Shown here: piece after piece, positions 52,681-61,289 of the stretch
Numbering within the stretch: position 1 is the stretch's first letter
How the letters are laid out: each line of letters starts with the position of its first letter
NCBI RefSeq assembly: GCF_003968755.1
Contig: NZ_RYDL01000007.1
Location: 62,001-126,000, forward strand
Length of the DNA: 64,000 nt
Direction: 5' to 3'
From: Flavobacterium sp. RSP15
GTDB taxonomy: Bacteria; Bacteroidota; Bacteroidia; Flavobacteriales; Flavobacteriaceae
Notes under the pieces: generated by a model
The model's database searches: none
What the model was told of the DNA's origin: nothing
What the model saw: only the letters and a program-made list of their open reading frames with translations
Program-made: the position numbers and the translations under genes

Positions 52681-53817
52681 ATGTTTTTAAATGTTGTATC
52701 TTTACTAGTTGGTTTCTTGTGCCTATTTGTGGTGGTCTTAATGCTTTTTAATCCAAAACCAAATCGCAAAACAAATGTCTACCTAATAATGATTTTATTT
52801 GTGGCAGGATTGCAACGATTTGTAAATGCTATTGAAGTCTTGGGGTTCACGACAATTACGTACAGCCCATTAAAAATAAGACTGACGGTTGCCTTTTTTA
52901 TTGTTCCGATTTACTACTTATTTTTCAGAAGACTTATTCGTAGAAACAGCAAACTCAAAAAAGAGTTGTTGCATTTTGTTTTACCAACCGTGCTGATATT
53001 GATTGATATACTAATGGTTGATTACAAGCTTAGCTATCTTTTGTATCTGGCTTTCACTCTTTTCTATTTTGTATCCATAATGTTGCTGGTAAAGGAATTG
53101 ATACAAATGAAGAAGCTTTCGATGTTCGAAAAGGGTAATTATAAAACCATAAGAACCTGGGCGCTATTAATGACTATTGTCACTTTTTTATTAGTTGTTT
53201 ATTCTAATTATTTTTTATTTAGCGAAGCGAAACCAAGAATAAGTTTAAATGTTTTTTATCGGATTTCTTCTTTACTATGGCTGGCAGTATTGATCTATAT
53301 GTTTAGAAATCCAATTATTATATTTGGAGAAAACAATTTATTGAAAAGCCTACAGAAAAACGCACCTCAAGACTTATTAATTTGGAATGTTAAACCTTTG
53401 AAAGTTATAGAAGAAAAAGACTTAATAGTTTATAATGCCATTAAAGCAAGAATTGATACCATTCTTATGGACATTCAAGTCCTGCAAAAATCAGTCCCAT
53501 TAATAGCAAAAATCACCTTAACAGCAGATGCTTTGGCAAAAGAAATAAAAATACCTAGACGACACCTAGAGCTTATTTTTAAATATTATTGTCATTATTC
53601 CATCAATGATTTCAGTAATCTGGTCAAGATCAATTATGCAGTAACACTAATAAACGAAGGCTATCTGGAAAGTTATACCGTAGCTTCCTTGGGCGAAAAA
53701 TGTTTATTTAATTCAAGATTTACATTTTCTAAAAACTTCAAAAAATTTATCGGAGTATCTGTTAGTGATTTTGTAAACACAATTACTCATCAGCATTTTT
53801 TGAAAGAAATTCTCTAA
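52681..53817 (+). CDS. Membrane-anchored AraC-type regulator
   Basis: 378 residues. About seven hydrophobic segments in residues 1-215 (NVVSLLVGFLCLFVVVLML, LTVAFFIVPIYYLFF, FVLPTVLILIDILMV, LLYLAFTLFYFVSIMLL, WALLMTIVTFLLVVYS) are followed by a cytosolic AraC helix-turn-helix (LTADALAKEIKIPRRHLELIFKYYCHYSINDFSNLVKINYAVTLI, VASLGEKCLFNSRFTFSKNFKKFIG). It is divergent from the surface operon with 112 bp between the start codons. A membrane sensor that switches on the surface operon is the likely role. Confidence 0.88.
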   Translation: MFLNVVSLLVGFLCLFVVVLMLFNPKPNRKTNVYLIMILFVAGLQRFVNAIEVLGFTTITYSPLKIRLTVAFFIVPIYYLFFRRLIRRNSKLKKELLHFVLPTVLILIDILMVDYKLSYLLYLAFTLFYFVSIMLLVKELIQMKKLSMFEKGNYKTIRTWALLMTIVTFLLVVYSNYFLFSEAKPRISLNVFYRISSLLWLAVLIYMFRNPIIIFGENNLLKSLQKNAPQDLLIWNVKPLKVIEEKDLIVYNAIKARIDTILMDIQVLQKSVPLIAKITLTADALAKEIKIPRRHLELIFKYYCHYSINDFSNLVKINYAVTLINEGYLESYTVASLGEKCLFNSRFTFSKNFKKFIGVSVSDFVNTITHQHFLKEIL

Positions 53818-53977
53818 ATACCTGATTTAAAATCGTAAGAGATCCTTGAGAATAAAAAGAGGAGAATAAGTAATGAAAAAGAATTGTATAGACCGATAAA
53901 ATTCAAAAATAATAGTGCCGATAAGTGATAGTAGCGGGCTTAAAAACAGGAAGATAAACACTATTTATTGCACATAA

Positions 53978-54020
53978 TAAATACCTGTTCTAATAGGTGT
54001 GTAATAGAACGGGTGTTTTA
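53978..54020 (-). terminator. rpe terminator
   Basis: AACACCCGTTCTA pairs with TAGAACAGGTATTT with a few mismatches, just after the rpe stop on the minus strand, with A/T-rich flanks. The AraC gene end is 160 bp away. Confidence 0.55.
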
Positions 54021-54024
54021 TTTT

Positions 54025-54687
54025 TTAGAAACGAGTTAGTTCCTTTAACTCTTTTATGGTTTGAACGGGATTTTCTGCTTTAAAAACATAACTTCCGGCT
54101 ACCAGTACATCAGCTCCGGCTTCTACAAGTTGTTTTGCGTTTTTGTTGGTAACACCACCATCAACTTCTATAAGTGTAGTCGCCCCTTTTTTATGGATTA
54201 AATCTTTTAATTTTTTAACTTTTACGTACGTATTTTCGATAAATGATTGTCCGCCAAAACCTGGATTTACACTCATGATGCAAACCAAATCAATGTCGTT
54301 GATTACATTTTCTAGCAAGTCAATATTTGTGTGTGGATTAATGGCGACTCCAGCTTTCATTCCTTCCGCTTTGATGGCTTGCAGGGTTCTGTGAAGATGG
54401 GTACAAGCTTCGTAGTGTACGCTTAGAATATTGGCGCCCAATTCAGCAAAAGTTTTGATGTAGCGATCTGGATCTACAATCATTAAGTGAACGTCGATTG
54501 TTTTTTTTGCATGGCGGTTTATGGCTTCTAGAACTGGCATTCCGTACGAAATGTTAGGTACAAAAACACCATCCATGATGTCAATATGAAACCAATCGGC
54601 TTCACTGTCATTGATCATTTCGATATCGCGTTGCAGGTTTCCAAAATCGGCCGCAAGTACTGATGGTGCAATAAGAGTATTTTTCAT
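54025..54687 (-). CDS. rpe: Ribulose-phosphate 3-epimerase
   Basis: 220 residues. It interconverts ribulose 5-phosphate and xylulose 5-phosphate in the pentose phosphate pathway. The TIM-barrel start APSVLAADFGNL, the metal/catalytic part DWFHIDIMDGVFVPN and VHLMI, the central VNPGFGGQSFI, and the C-terminal EVDGGVTNKNAKQLVEAGADVLVAGSYVF are complete. Positions 54071-54384 are duplicated at 41358-41671. The gene is intact although its last 13 codons differ from the remnant's. rpoD is upstream. Confidence 0.95.
   Translation of the reverse strand: MKNTLIAPSVLAADFGNLQRDIEMINDSEADWFHIDIMDGVFVPNISYGMPVLEAINRHAKKTIDVHLMIVDPDRYIKTFAELGANILSVHYEACTHLHRTLQAIKAEGMKAGVAINPHTNIDLLENVINDIDLVCIMSVNPGFGGQSFIENTYVKVKKLKDLIHKKGATTLIEVDGGVTNKNAKQLVEAGADVLVAGSYVFKAENPVQTIKELKELTRF
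54071..54384 (-). repeat. Direct repeat, right copy (rpe)
   Basis: Inside the intact rpe gene; partner of 41358-41671 with 5 mismatches in 314 bp. Confidence 0.95.
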
Positions 54688-54790
54688 TGTGTAGTTGTTT
54701 TATAGAGATGCACTGTAGTGCATCTTTACAGTTTGTGTTGTTTGTGCAAAAGTAGTTTTTTTGCAGCAATTGGTGAAAGTTTTTTTAGAA

Positions 54791-54816
54791 GGGACAACTC
54801 GCGAGTTGTCCGTACA
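54791..54816. repeat. Short palindromic repeat, copy 2
   Basis: GGGACAACTCGCGAGTTGTCC, a near-perfect palindrome followed by GTACA, is related to 40026-40052. It immediately precedes the REP-like element at 54821. Confidence 0.55.
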
Positions 54817-54820
54817 TTGC

Positions 54821-54906
54821 GCGTAAGGGATAGAGGTGGCATCCTCGTAGCGTAGCGGAGAGATACAGCCGATAGCCCGACCCGAAGTTTTTACGGAGGG
54901 TTACGC
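54821..54906 (+). repeat. REP-like interspersed element, copy 1
   Basis: Layout GCGTAAGGGATAG...GTGG..ATCCT, a central stem region, GAT..A.CC, then ATAGCCCGACC and an end GGGTTACGCC. The ends are inverted (GCGTAA/TTACGC). A second copy lies in opposite orientation at 56224-56310. Confidence 0.65.
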
Positions 54907-54912
54907 CATAAT

Positions 54913-54996
54913 AGTGAATAGTGAATAGTGAAAAGTGAATAGTGAAAAGTGAAAAGTGAATAGTGAAAAGTGAAAAGTTAATAGTGAAAAGTTAAA
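54913..54996. repeat. Twelve tandem 7-bp units
   Basis: Twelve units of AGTGAAT, AGTGAAA, AGTTAAT or AGTTAAA run without interruption. The region is intergenic between rpe and rpoD. The same unit occurs three times at 33095-33115. It is a short-tandem-repeat locus likely to vary in length. Confidence 0.9.
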
Positions 54997-55105
54997 GCAA
55001 TTCCGATTTAAAAAAATAAAACTCCGGACTCGAGAATGAAAGTCGAACAGAGCTAAGCCCGATCCGCGGCGGAGGAGAACTGATCTAAGTTTTATTGAAA
55101 AAATA

Positions 55106-55130
55106 AAACTCCGGTAATCAGCCGGAGTTT
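55106..55130 (-). terminator. rpoD terminator
   Basis: AAACTCCGG and CCGGAGTTT pair around 7 nt; on the minus strand TTTTATTTTTT follows. It lies about 130 bp after the rpoD stop. The DNA between holds another AT-rich inverted repeat (TCTAAAGTCATAAAGT type). Confidence 0.75.
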
Positions 55131-55258
55131 CAATCATCAATCAAAAAACGAACAGTTAATCAGACCGTCGTTACTTTTATTAGTCACAAAGTTTAAAAGT
55201 CTAAAGTCATAAAGTACGCTGACTTTAAAACTTTAGACTTTATGACCTTAGACCATTT

Positions 55259-56122
55259 TTATCCTAAATAGGTTTTTAGTATTTTGCTTCTTGAAGTGTG
55301 TTTTAATCTTCGGATTGCTTTTTCCTTGATTTGACGAACACGTTCTCGAGTCAGGTCGAAAGTTTCGCCAATTTCCTCTAAGGTCATTGGGTGTTGATCA
55401 CCAAGACCAAAGTACAAACGAACTACATCAGCCTCTCTCGGAGTCAATGTTTCTAGGGAACGCTCGATTTCGGTACGCAATGATTCGTGGATTAATTCTC
55501 TGTCTGGATTTGGTGATTCGCCGGAACGTAAAACGTCATAAAGGTTAGAATCTTCTCCTTCTACAAGAGGCGCATCCATGGATAAGTGACGGCCAGAGTT
55601 TTTCATACTCTCTTTTACGTCATTTACGGTCATATCAAGTTCTTTTGCAATTTCCTCAGCAGAAGGTGGACGCTCGTTAGATTGCTCTAATAAAGCATAC
55701 ATTTTGTTGATTTTATTGATAGAACCAATTTTGTTCAAAGGCAAACGAACGATACGAGATTGTTCTGCCAATGCTTGTAAGATAGACTGACGAATCCACC
55801 AAACGGCATACGAGATGAATTTAAAACCACGTGTTTCATCAAAACGTTGTGCTGCTTTTATAAGTCCAAGGTTTCCTTCGTTGATCAAATCGGGAAGGGT
55901 TAATCCTTGATTTTGATATTGTTTGGCTACAGATACTACGAAACGTAAATTGGCTTTCGTCAATTTTTCTAATGCTTTCTGGTCGCCGGCTTTAATTTTT
56001 TGTGCTAATTCTACCTCTTCGTCTGCGGTAATAAGGTCAACTTTACCAATTTCTTGTAAATACTTGTCTAATGAAGCAGTTTCACGATTGGTTACCTGCT
56101 TGGTGATTTTTAGTTGTCTCAT
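55259..56122 (-). CDS. rpoD: Primary RNA polymerase sigma factor
   Basis: 287 residues, the short Bacteroidota form lacking the large region 1.1 and spacer of E. coli sigma70. Region 1.2 ([21 protein letters not shown]), region 2 ([39 protein letters not shown], the -7 recognition part), region 3 ([12 protein letters not shown]) and region 4 ([49 protein letters not shown]) are complete. It recognises the TAnnTTTG promoters seen here. Confidence 0.97.
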   Translation of the reverse strand: MRQLKITKQVTNRETASLDKYLQEIGKVDLITADEEVELAQKIKAGDQKALEKLTKANLRFVVSVAKQYQNQGLTLPDLINEGNLGLIKAAQRFDETRGFKFISYAVWWIRQSILQALAEQSRIVRLPLNKIGSINKINKMYALLEQSNERPPSAEEIAKELDMTVNDVKESMKNSGRHLSMDAPLVEGEDSNLYDVLRSGESPNPDRELIHESLRTEIERSLETLTPREADVVRLYFGLGDQHPMTLEEIGETFDLTRERVRQIKEKAIRRLKHTSRSKILKTYLG

Positions 56123-56223
56123 GTTTTTTTGTCTCCTAAATTTTAAGTGTACAAATGGTTATACGTATGGGGTTGTAAAAAAGTTACAATTGTTTTTTAA
56201 TTTTATTTAGGAAAGATTTTTAA

Positions 56224-56310
56224 GGGCATTCCCTGCGGTCGGGCTATATGTTGCAATCTTTTTATTTTTAAAGAAAAAATAAAAAGGATTTCCACTGCTA
56301 TCCCTAATGC
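56224..56310 (-). repeat. REP-like interspersed element, copy 2
   Basis: On the minus strand: GCATTAGGGATAGCAGTGGAAATCCT, a stem (CTTTTTATTTTT/AAAAATAAAAAG), then GATTGCAACATATAGCCCGACCGCAGG and AATGCCC. It has the same layout as 54821-54906 with inverted ends (GGCATT/AATGCC). It separates rpoD from the defence island. Confidence 0.65.
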
Positions 56311-56339
56311 AACTGACGCTAGAATTGAAGACTATCGTT

Positions 56340-58907
56340 TCAAACCTCTAGAACGCTTTCTAATGATTTTTTAAAATCATTCTCCACTTTATTATTATAA
56401 AAAGGAACTCCAGTAATTCTATATCTATCGGTATTAATTTTTATGGTTCTTTTTTCTCCTTCTATTTCTTTAAGAAAATCTTCTTTCCATTTATCGTGAG
56501 AAATTAAATGCCCTCCTTTGGGTTCAATAAACACTTGAAATGTCAATTCTTCGCCTTCTTTTTGCTTGCAAAATAAAAGAAAGTCAGGTTCGAAAGCACG
56601 ACCTAATTTATCAATGATTTTTATTTCTCTTTCATTTCTGATTAAAAATATATTATCAAATTTCTTGTTTAAAATTTCAAATCTCTTAGCAAACATTGTC
56701 ACAAAATCTTTTTCTTCACTTGTTCCATAATTTGCATTGTAAACATACCACGGTTCGTTGGCCACTAGACTTTCTTGTCCATCTGCTCGCTCATCATTTT
56801 TATAAATTTTTAATGGCTTATCTCTAAAAACTTCGTGTACTTTCTTCTGAATATAATCGGATCCCTCATATTGCGTTAAATTTGCCTTTATCTCGATTTC
56901 AATTGCCGATAATAATCCTTTAATTGCTAGTAAATAGTCCTCATTTGAAATATTTTCTAGTCTTTTTTTATTTCCTATAAAAGCAATTTCAAGATTGCCT
57001 AAATAGTCGTTGTCGTTGATAAAAAAACTTGTTGACGGAATATTTGGGAAGTATTTTGATAATTTATCGAAATGGAAAAATGGATTTTGTGCTAATGCAT
57101 ATCTAATAATATGTTGGTTTATTACCTCATTCAGCTTGACATCTTTTGCAGTATTCTTATCGTCAAAAATTTCAAAATCAGAACTAAACATTCCTGACAT
57201 TCTTCCACTTCCCGAAGACAAAATGTACTCATAATTTTTTTTGACAACACCTAAATCGGCAAATGATTTCACATAAGCATAACTCTTCTCTTTTCGCCTA
57301 TTAAAAATGACTGTTCCTGTTTTGTAAAAATCAGTTGTTTTGAAATCTTCCTTAAGTTCAAGAGAAAATTGAACAAAATCTTCTTCTTTCTCTGTACTTC
57401 CAAAATGTTCTAACGCTTTTTTGAGCTCTGAAATATACTTGCTTTCGTCTTTGGTATGATAATACAATTCTTCCAGAACCTTGAAATCATTATCTATCGC
57501 ATCATCATATTTTCTTCTGTATTTATCCTGATCTATATCTAAAATAAATGGAAAATAACGCGCGCCTCTACCAATTAATTGAGCTTCGGCGACGGTAGTT
57601 TTTCCAAAAGTTTTATTAGAACCTCCTGAATTTTGCCCTTCGTATAATCGTACAATGTCAAACAAATTCAAAACATCCCAACCTTCATTGAGTTTTTGAA
57701 CGGCAAAAATAGCTCGAATAGGATTGTTTGCATCTTCTAGTGTATTTAGTTTTATTTGATTGGCTTCGTTTTCTTTTTCATCATTGGCACTCAAACAATT
57801 TTCTGGACGAAAATTAGATTTTAATCTTTTAGCCAATTCATTTGACGACAAATGAATACTGTCAAAAAAAGAAAAAGCTTTTTGAACAATAGTTACCGTT
57901 GAGGTTTTCCGAATGACATCAATACTACTTCCGTCTAAACTTTCTATCAATTGATGAAAATTTTGCTTGTTTTGTTCAGACTCCTTTATAGTTTGTTTTG
58001 CCTTGAAAAGTATTACAGGTTTTAAATTAATGTTTTGTTTGGTTGCTAATTCCTGTCGGTATTGATTGAGGATAATAGCTTGAATGACACGTTCCTTTTC
58101 ATCATAATTAGACCGGATTAAATTGATTTCTTTTGAAAATTTGTCTAATCGAAACTGTTTTAAATCATATTTAAAGAGTACTTTATCTTCGTATTTTTTT
58201 ACAATATCCGCTTTTTCATAGTCCAAAGTTGCTGTAAATTCTAACAGAATATTATTTAAGTCAGCTTGATGAATATCTTCGATTAACTTTTCCCAACTTT
58301 GAAACAATTGCGTTTGACTTTGTGTATTGGCATTATAATGATGTGCTTCATCTCCTAATAAAACTATCTTTCTGTTTCTAAAATCTTCTAAACTCAATGC
58401 GTTTTCTTTCTCGCTTTGCACTAAATCTGAATGCAATTTTTGAATAGAAGTAAAATGAATGTTGATATTTCTATCATCGGCTTCATCAAAATTTCGCACT
58501 TCTTTTACACATACTTTTTGACCATTGACAACAATATTTTGATTAAATAAATATTTACTCGCTGAAGCATTCAAGAAATTTTCTCTGGTTTTATCTAAAA
58601 TGGTATTTGAATGCACAAAAAATAAAAAGTTACGATATCCTTTTTCGTACAAGTAGAGCATTAATCCAGCCATTATAAGTGTTTTACCACTTCCTGTCGC
58701 CATATTGTACATTAAATGAAATGGTTTTCTTGGCTTGCCTTCAAAATCTTCATTATAGAAAAGTATAAAACGCTGAAAAGCTTCTTTTTGATAGTGTCTT
58801 TCTCCATAACCTGGTTTAAGATTATCGGAAATATAATTGGGTACTTCAATTTTAGTAATGGCTCTTTTGCCAAACTCTTTGATTAATGTATCGTATAAAT
58901 AAGCCAT
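56340..58907 (-). CDS. Type III restriction enzyme Res subunit
   Basis: 855 residues. Helicase motifs: Walker A (MATGSGKTLIMAGL, near residue 70), DEAH-type box (LLGDEAHHYNA, near 187), motif VI region (AIFAVQKLNEGWDVLN, LIGRGARYFPF). The C-terminus has a PD-(D/E)XK nuclease (FEPDFLLF...VFIEPKGGHL, near 795). With the Mod protein it cuts DNA carrying unmodified sites. It is 63 bp downstream of mod, with a palindromic repeat between, on the same strand. Confidence 0.92.
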   Translation of the reverse strand: MAYLYDTLIKEFGKRAITKIEVPNYISDNLKPGYGERHYQKEAFQRFILFYNEDFEGKPRKPFHLMYNMATGSGKTLIMAGLMLYLYEKGYRNFLFFVHSNTILDKTRENFLNASASKYLFNQNIVVNGQKVCVKEVRNFDEADDRNINIHFTSIQKLHSDLVQSEKENALSLEDFRNRKIVLLGDEAHHYNANTQSQTQLFQSWEKLIEDIHQADLNNILLEFTATLDYEKADIVKKYEDKVLFKYDLKQFRLDKFSKEINLIRSNYDEKERVIQAIILNQYRQELATKQNINLKPVILFKAKQTIKESEQNKQNFHQLIESLDGSSIDVIRKTSTVTIVQKAFSFFDSIHLSSNELAKRLKSNFRPENCLSANDEKENEANQIKLNTLEDANNPIRAIFAVQKLNEGWDVLNLFDIVRLYEGQNSGGSNKTFGKTTVAEAQLIGRGARYFPFILDIDQDKYRRKYDDAIDNDFKVLEELYYHTKDESKYISELKKALEHFGSTEKEEDFVQFSLELKEDFKTTDFYKTGTVIFNRRKEKSYAYVKSFADLGVVKKNYEYILSSGSGRMSGMFSSDFEIFDDKNTAKDVKLNEVINQHIIRYALAQNPFFHFDKLSKYFPNIPSTSFFINDNDYLGNLEIAFIGNKKRLENISNEDYLLAIKGLLSAIEIEIKANLTQYEGSDYIQKKVHEVFRDKPLKIYKNDERADGQESLVANEPWYVYNANYGTSEEKDFVTMFAKRFEILNKKFDNIFLIRNEREIKIIDKLGRAFEPDFLLFCKQKEGEELTFQVFIEPKGGHLISHDKWKEDFLKEIEGEKRTIKINTDRYRITGVPFYNNKVENDFKKSLESVLEV

Positions 58908-58927
58908 AAATATTTGTTTTTACGTTC

Positions 58928-58960
58928 AACTCTGTCAGGGTTTTGAACCCTGGCAGAGTT
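58928..58960. repeat. Palindromic repeat between mod and res
   Basis: AACTCTGTCAGGGTT and AACCCTGGCAGAGTT pair around 3 nt. It resembles a palindromic repeat found dispersed in many Bacteroidota genomes. It could also act as an mRNA hairpin between mod and res. Confidence 0.6.
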
Positions 58961-58970
58961 TCTGACGAGA

Positions 58971-60929
58971 CTATTTTTTGAGTTGATAAAAGTCCTGCGT
59001 TATTTTTAATTCATCGGCAGTACATTCAAAATCATTATCCTCTAAAGAAGAAAGATTCACATACAATTGATTTTTATCTAACAAAGCAATCAAAAGTTCT
59101 TGTTGTGCCGAAAATTCTAATCGTTTGAAGTCTTCTATGTGCTCTTCTTGTTTTTGAATAGCAATATTGTAATTCAAAAATGATTTGTTTTTCATTTCCT
59201 CCCAAATGACTAACAAAGTTTTGCTGTCTTTAGCTTCTAGTATTGTATCAATAAAAGTTTGATTATATTTTTTGAGTTCTAAATAAGTGAAAGAACCACC
59301 GCCTTGCCAATTGACGGATTTTGAGATTCCAGTTGAGTCTCCAGAAATTACATTATTTAATCGTGTAAGAGATAAATCAATTTGACTTTGCATTTGTTCT
59401 ATTCCTATGTATCGCCTTCCTAATTTATGACAAACGGAAGCAGTAGTGCCACTTCCTAAGTGATAATCTACAACCAAATCATCCGTTTTAGTAAAAAGTT
59501 CAATTATAAATTTCAATAATTCTTCTGGCTTTTTACCATTTCTAAATTCTACACCTCCTTGTTTAGAAACGTTGTTATATTCCTTTTCAAAATTATAAAA
59601 ATTCGAATATTGTTTCCTTGTAACATTTGAACTCGTTGGCATTCCTTGAAAATAACCTCCATTTTTCTTTTTATCAGGTGCAGAATAAAAATACCTAAAG
59701 CTAACAGCATCATCTCCCATATCAGGAACTTTAAATAATGTTTCTGATGGATAGTCTTTTAAATGCTCTAGATGTTTAACAAAAAATCTACCACTACTAT
59801 TTTTTTCTCTTATTGAACCCCTAATACTAATTTTTTTTAATCCATTTTTATCCGCATTAATATTATTTACTTTGTATTGACTGGGATAATAAACTTCAAC
59901 TAATTTGTTATCACATTTAATTATTTCAGGAACAACATCGTCATTAATAATAACTTCTAAAGTATAATCATCAATAGTTTTTAGGACTTCTTGGAAAGGC
60001 ATTTTACTCTGAACAGTATTAGAATATATAAGTAAATATTCAACTACATCATTATATTCTTTATCTCCTGTCAATGCTCTATCTGGATGTCTAACTTGAA
60101 TATTAAAATCACATAAATGCTTTTCAAAAATATCATTCATCAATACTTTTAAATAAGCAAATTGATGAAAACTACATTGTACAAGAAAGATACCCGACGA
60201 ACTTAATAACGACTTTGCAACTTCCAATCTATTCTTCATAAAAGTTAACCAAGTAGAATGATTGAAATTGTCATTATACCCAAAACTATCACTTCCAGTA
60301 TTGTATGGTGGGTCAATATAAATAAGCTTTACTTTTCCAGCAAATTCTTCTTTTAAAGAATGTAAAGCCAATAGATTATTACCTTTTATAACTAAATTAT
60401 CAGTTATTGTTCCTTGTTCATTTCTAGTAAAACCTTCAAATACTTTTTCTCCATCCGTAGTAAAAACTTTTGCATCGGTCAATACTTTTGGGTCTAGTAA
60501 TTGATTAATTTCATCTTGTGCCAACACTTCATTAAAGAAAATTTCTTCCCGTTTGTCTTCCTCCCGGCTTTGTCCGCCTTCAAGAATACAGTCTTTATAA
60601 GGCCAAACTAGGGCTACTTCGTTTCGTTGGTTTAAGAATTTGCCGTCAATCGTTAATCCTATTTTGTTTTTATAAGCCGTAAAACTATCGTTCAAGTAGT
60701 TTTTTTGCTCCATAAATTGGATAAATAAGGCTTGGTTAAAAACCAAAATGTCTTTGATAGGAATAAAAAAATGAGTTTTAATTTCTTGGTTTTCCAGTAA
60801 TAAGGAGATTAATTCTGTATCGCAATTTTGTGCTTTGCTAATGATGACCCATTTTTTTAAATCACCATCATCGGTTACATAATTGGGTTCATTTTTTAAG
60901 ACTGCTTCGACCGTAGTGTATAGTTTCAT
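58971..60929 (-). CDS. Type III DNA methyltransferase Mod subunit
   Basis: 652 residues. The catalytic motif DPPY (LIYIDPPYNTGSDSF, near residue 203) precedes the AdoMet-binding motif (VVDYHLGSGTTASVCHKLGRRYIGIE, near 493), the order of beta-class N6-adenine methyltransferases. The AdoMet motif is usually F-x-G-S-G; here it is H-L-G-S-G. Between them lies a long region that should contain the target-recognition domain. It modifies host DNA and gives Res its specificity. The start is divergent from the Abi gene, with a large inverted repeat between. Confidence 0.92.
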   Translation of the reverse strand: MKLYTTVEAVLKNEPNYVTDDGDLKKWVIISKAQNCDTELISLLLENQEIKTHFFIPIKDILVFNQALFIQFMEQKNYLNDSFTAYKNKIGLTIDGKFLNQRNEVALVWPYKDCILEGGQSREEDKREEIFFNEVLAQDEINQLLDPKVLTDAKVFTTDGEKVFEGFTRNEQGTITDNLVIKGNNLLALHSLKEEFAGKVKLIYIDPPYNTGSDSFGYNDNFNHSTWLTFMKNRLEVAKSLLSSSGIFLVQCSFHQFAYLKVLMNDIFEKHLCDFNIQVRHPDRALTGDKEYNDVVEYLLIYSNTVQSKMPFQEVLKTIDDYTLEVIINDDVVPEIIKCDNKLVEVYYPSQYKVNNINADKNGLKKISIRGSIREKNSSGRFFVKHLEHLKDYPSETLFKVPDMGDDAVSFRYFYSAPDKKKNGGYFQGMPTSSNVTRKQYSNFYNFEKEYNNVSKQGGVEFRNGKKPEELLKFIIELFTKTDDLVVDYHLGSGTTASVCHKLGRRYIGIEQMQSQIDLSLTRLNNVISGDSTGISKSVNWQGGGSFTYLELKKYNQTFIDTILEAKDSKTLLVIWEEMKNKSFLNYNIAIQKQEEHIEDFKRLEFSAQQELLIALLDKNQLYVNLSSLEDNDFECTADELKITQDFYQLKK

Positions 60930-61289
60930 GTTTTTGTTGGGGTAACAAAAAAGAAGCGCAGGCTAATTGCTATTGCTTGTTTACTGAGGTGGTCGAATAC
61001 CTAATCCACAAAGCAAAGCAACGCCCACGCCTTTGGCATGAACGTTAACTTAAACTCTCCTGTGGATTTATGAAATTTTCGACCTTTCAGTAAACAGGAA
61101 TTTTCGCTAAACGCTAATTTTATATGTCTTTATATATTATTATCTATAGTTTTATCTTTTGTTATAAAAGCAAATATAGTTTTTTTAAAAGTGTAATAAA
61201 AAGAAAGCATTGTTAAAAACTAAGTTTGTTTGTGCATAAGTTTGATTATTTACTATTAAAATAAAGATCATCTTTGTGAGAAAAAAACG
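60930..61289. other. Intergenic region between mod and abi
   Basis: 360 bp without a gene. The left part holds the large inverted repeat at 60978-61096. The right part is very AT-rich with repeated TTTG runs and a weak -7 element (CATCTTTG, about 61270) before the Abi start. Confidence 0.5.
60978..61096. repeat. Large imperfect inverted repeat between mod and abi
   Basis: Arms TGTTTACTGAGGTGGTCGAA (60978-60997) and TTCGACCTTTCAGTAAACA (61078-61096), with AATCCACA/TGTGGATT further inside, surround a GC-richer centre (CAACGCCCACGCCTTTGGCATG). It could fold into a long hairpin. It may be a MITE or a structured RNA; no similarity to known families was recognised. Confidence 0.6.

Noticed and set aside
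54913..54996. CRISPR array
   Set aside because: Units are 7 bp and contiguous with no spacers; no cas genes in the window.
55141..55250. A tRNA or structured RNA between rpe and rpoD
   Set aside because: The inverted AAAGTCATAAAGT pieces are simple AT repeats; no cloverleaf or T-loop was found.
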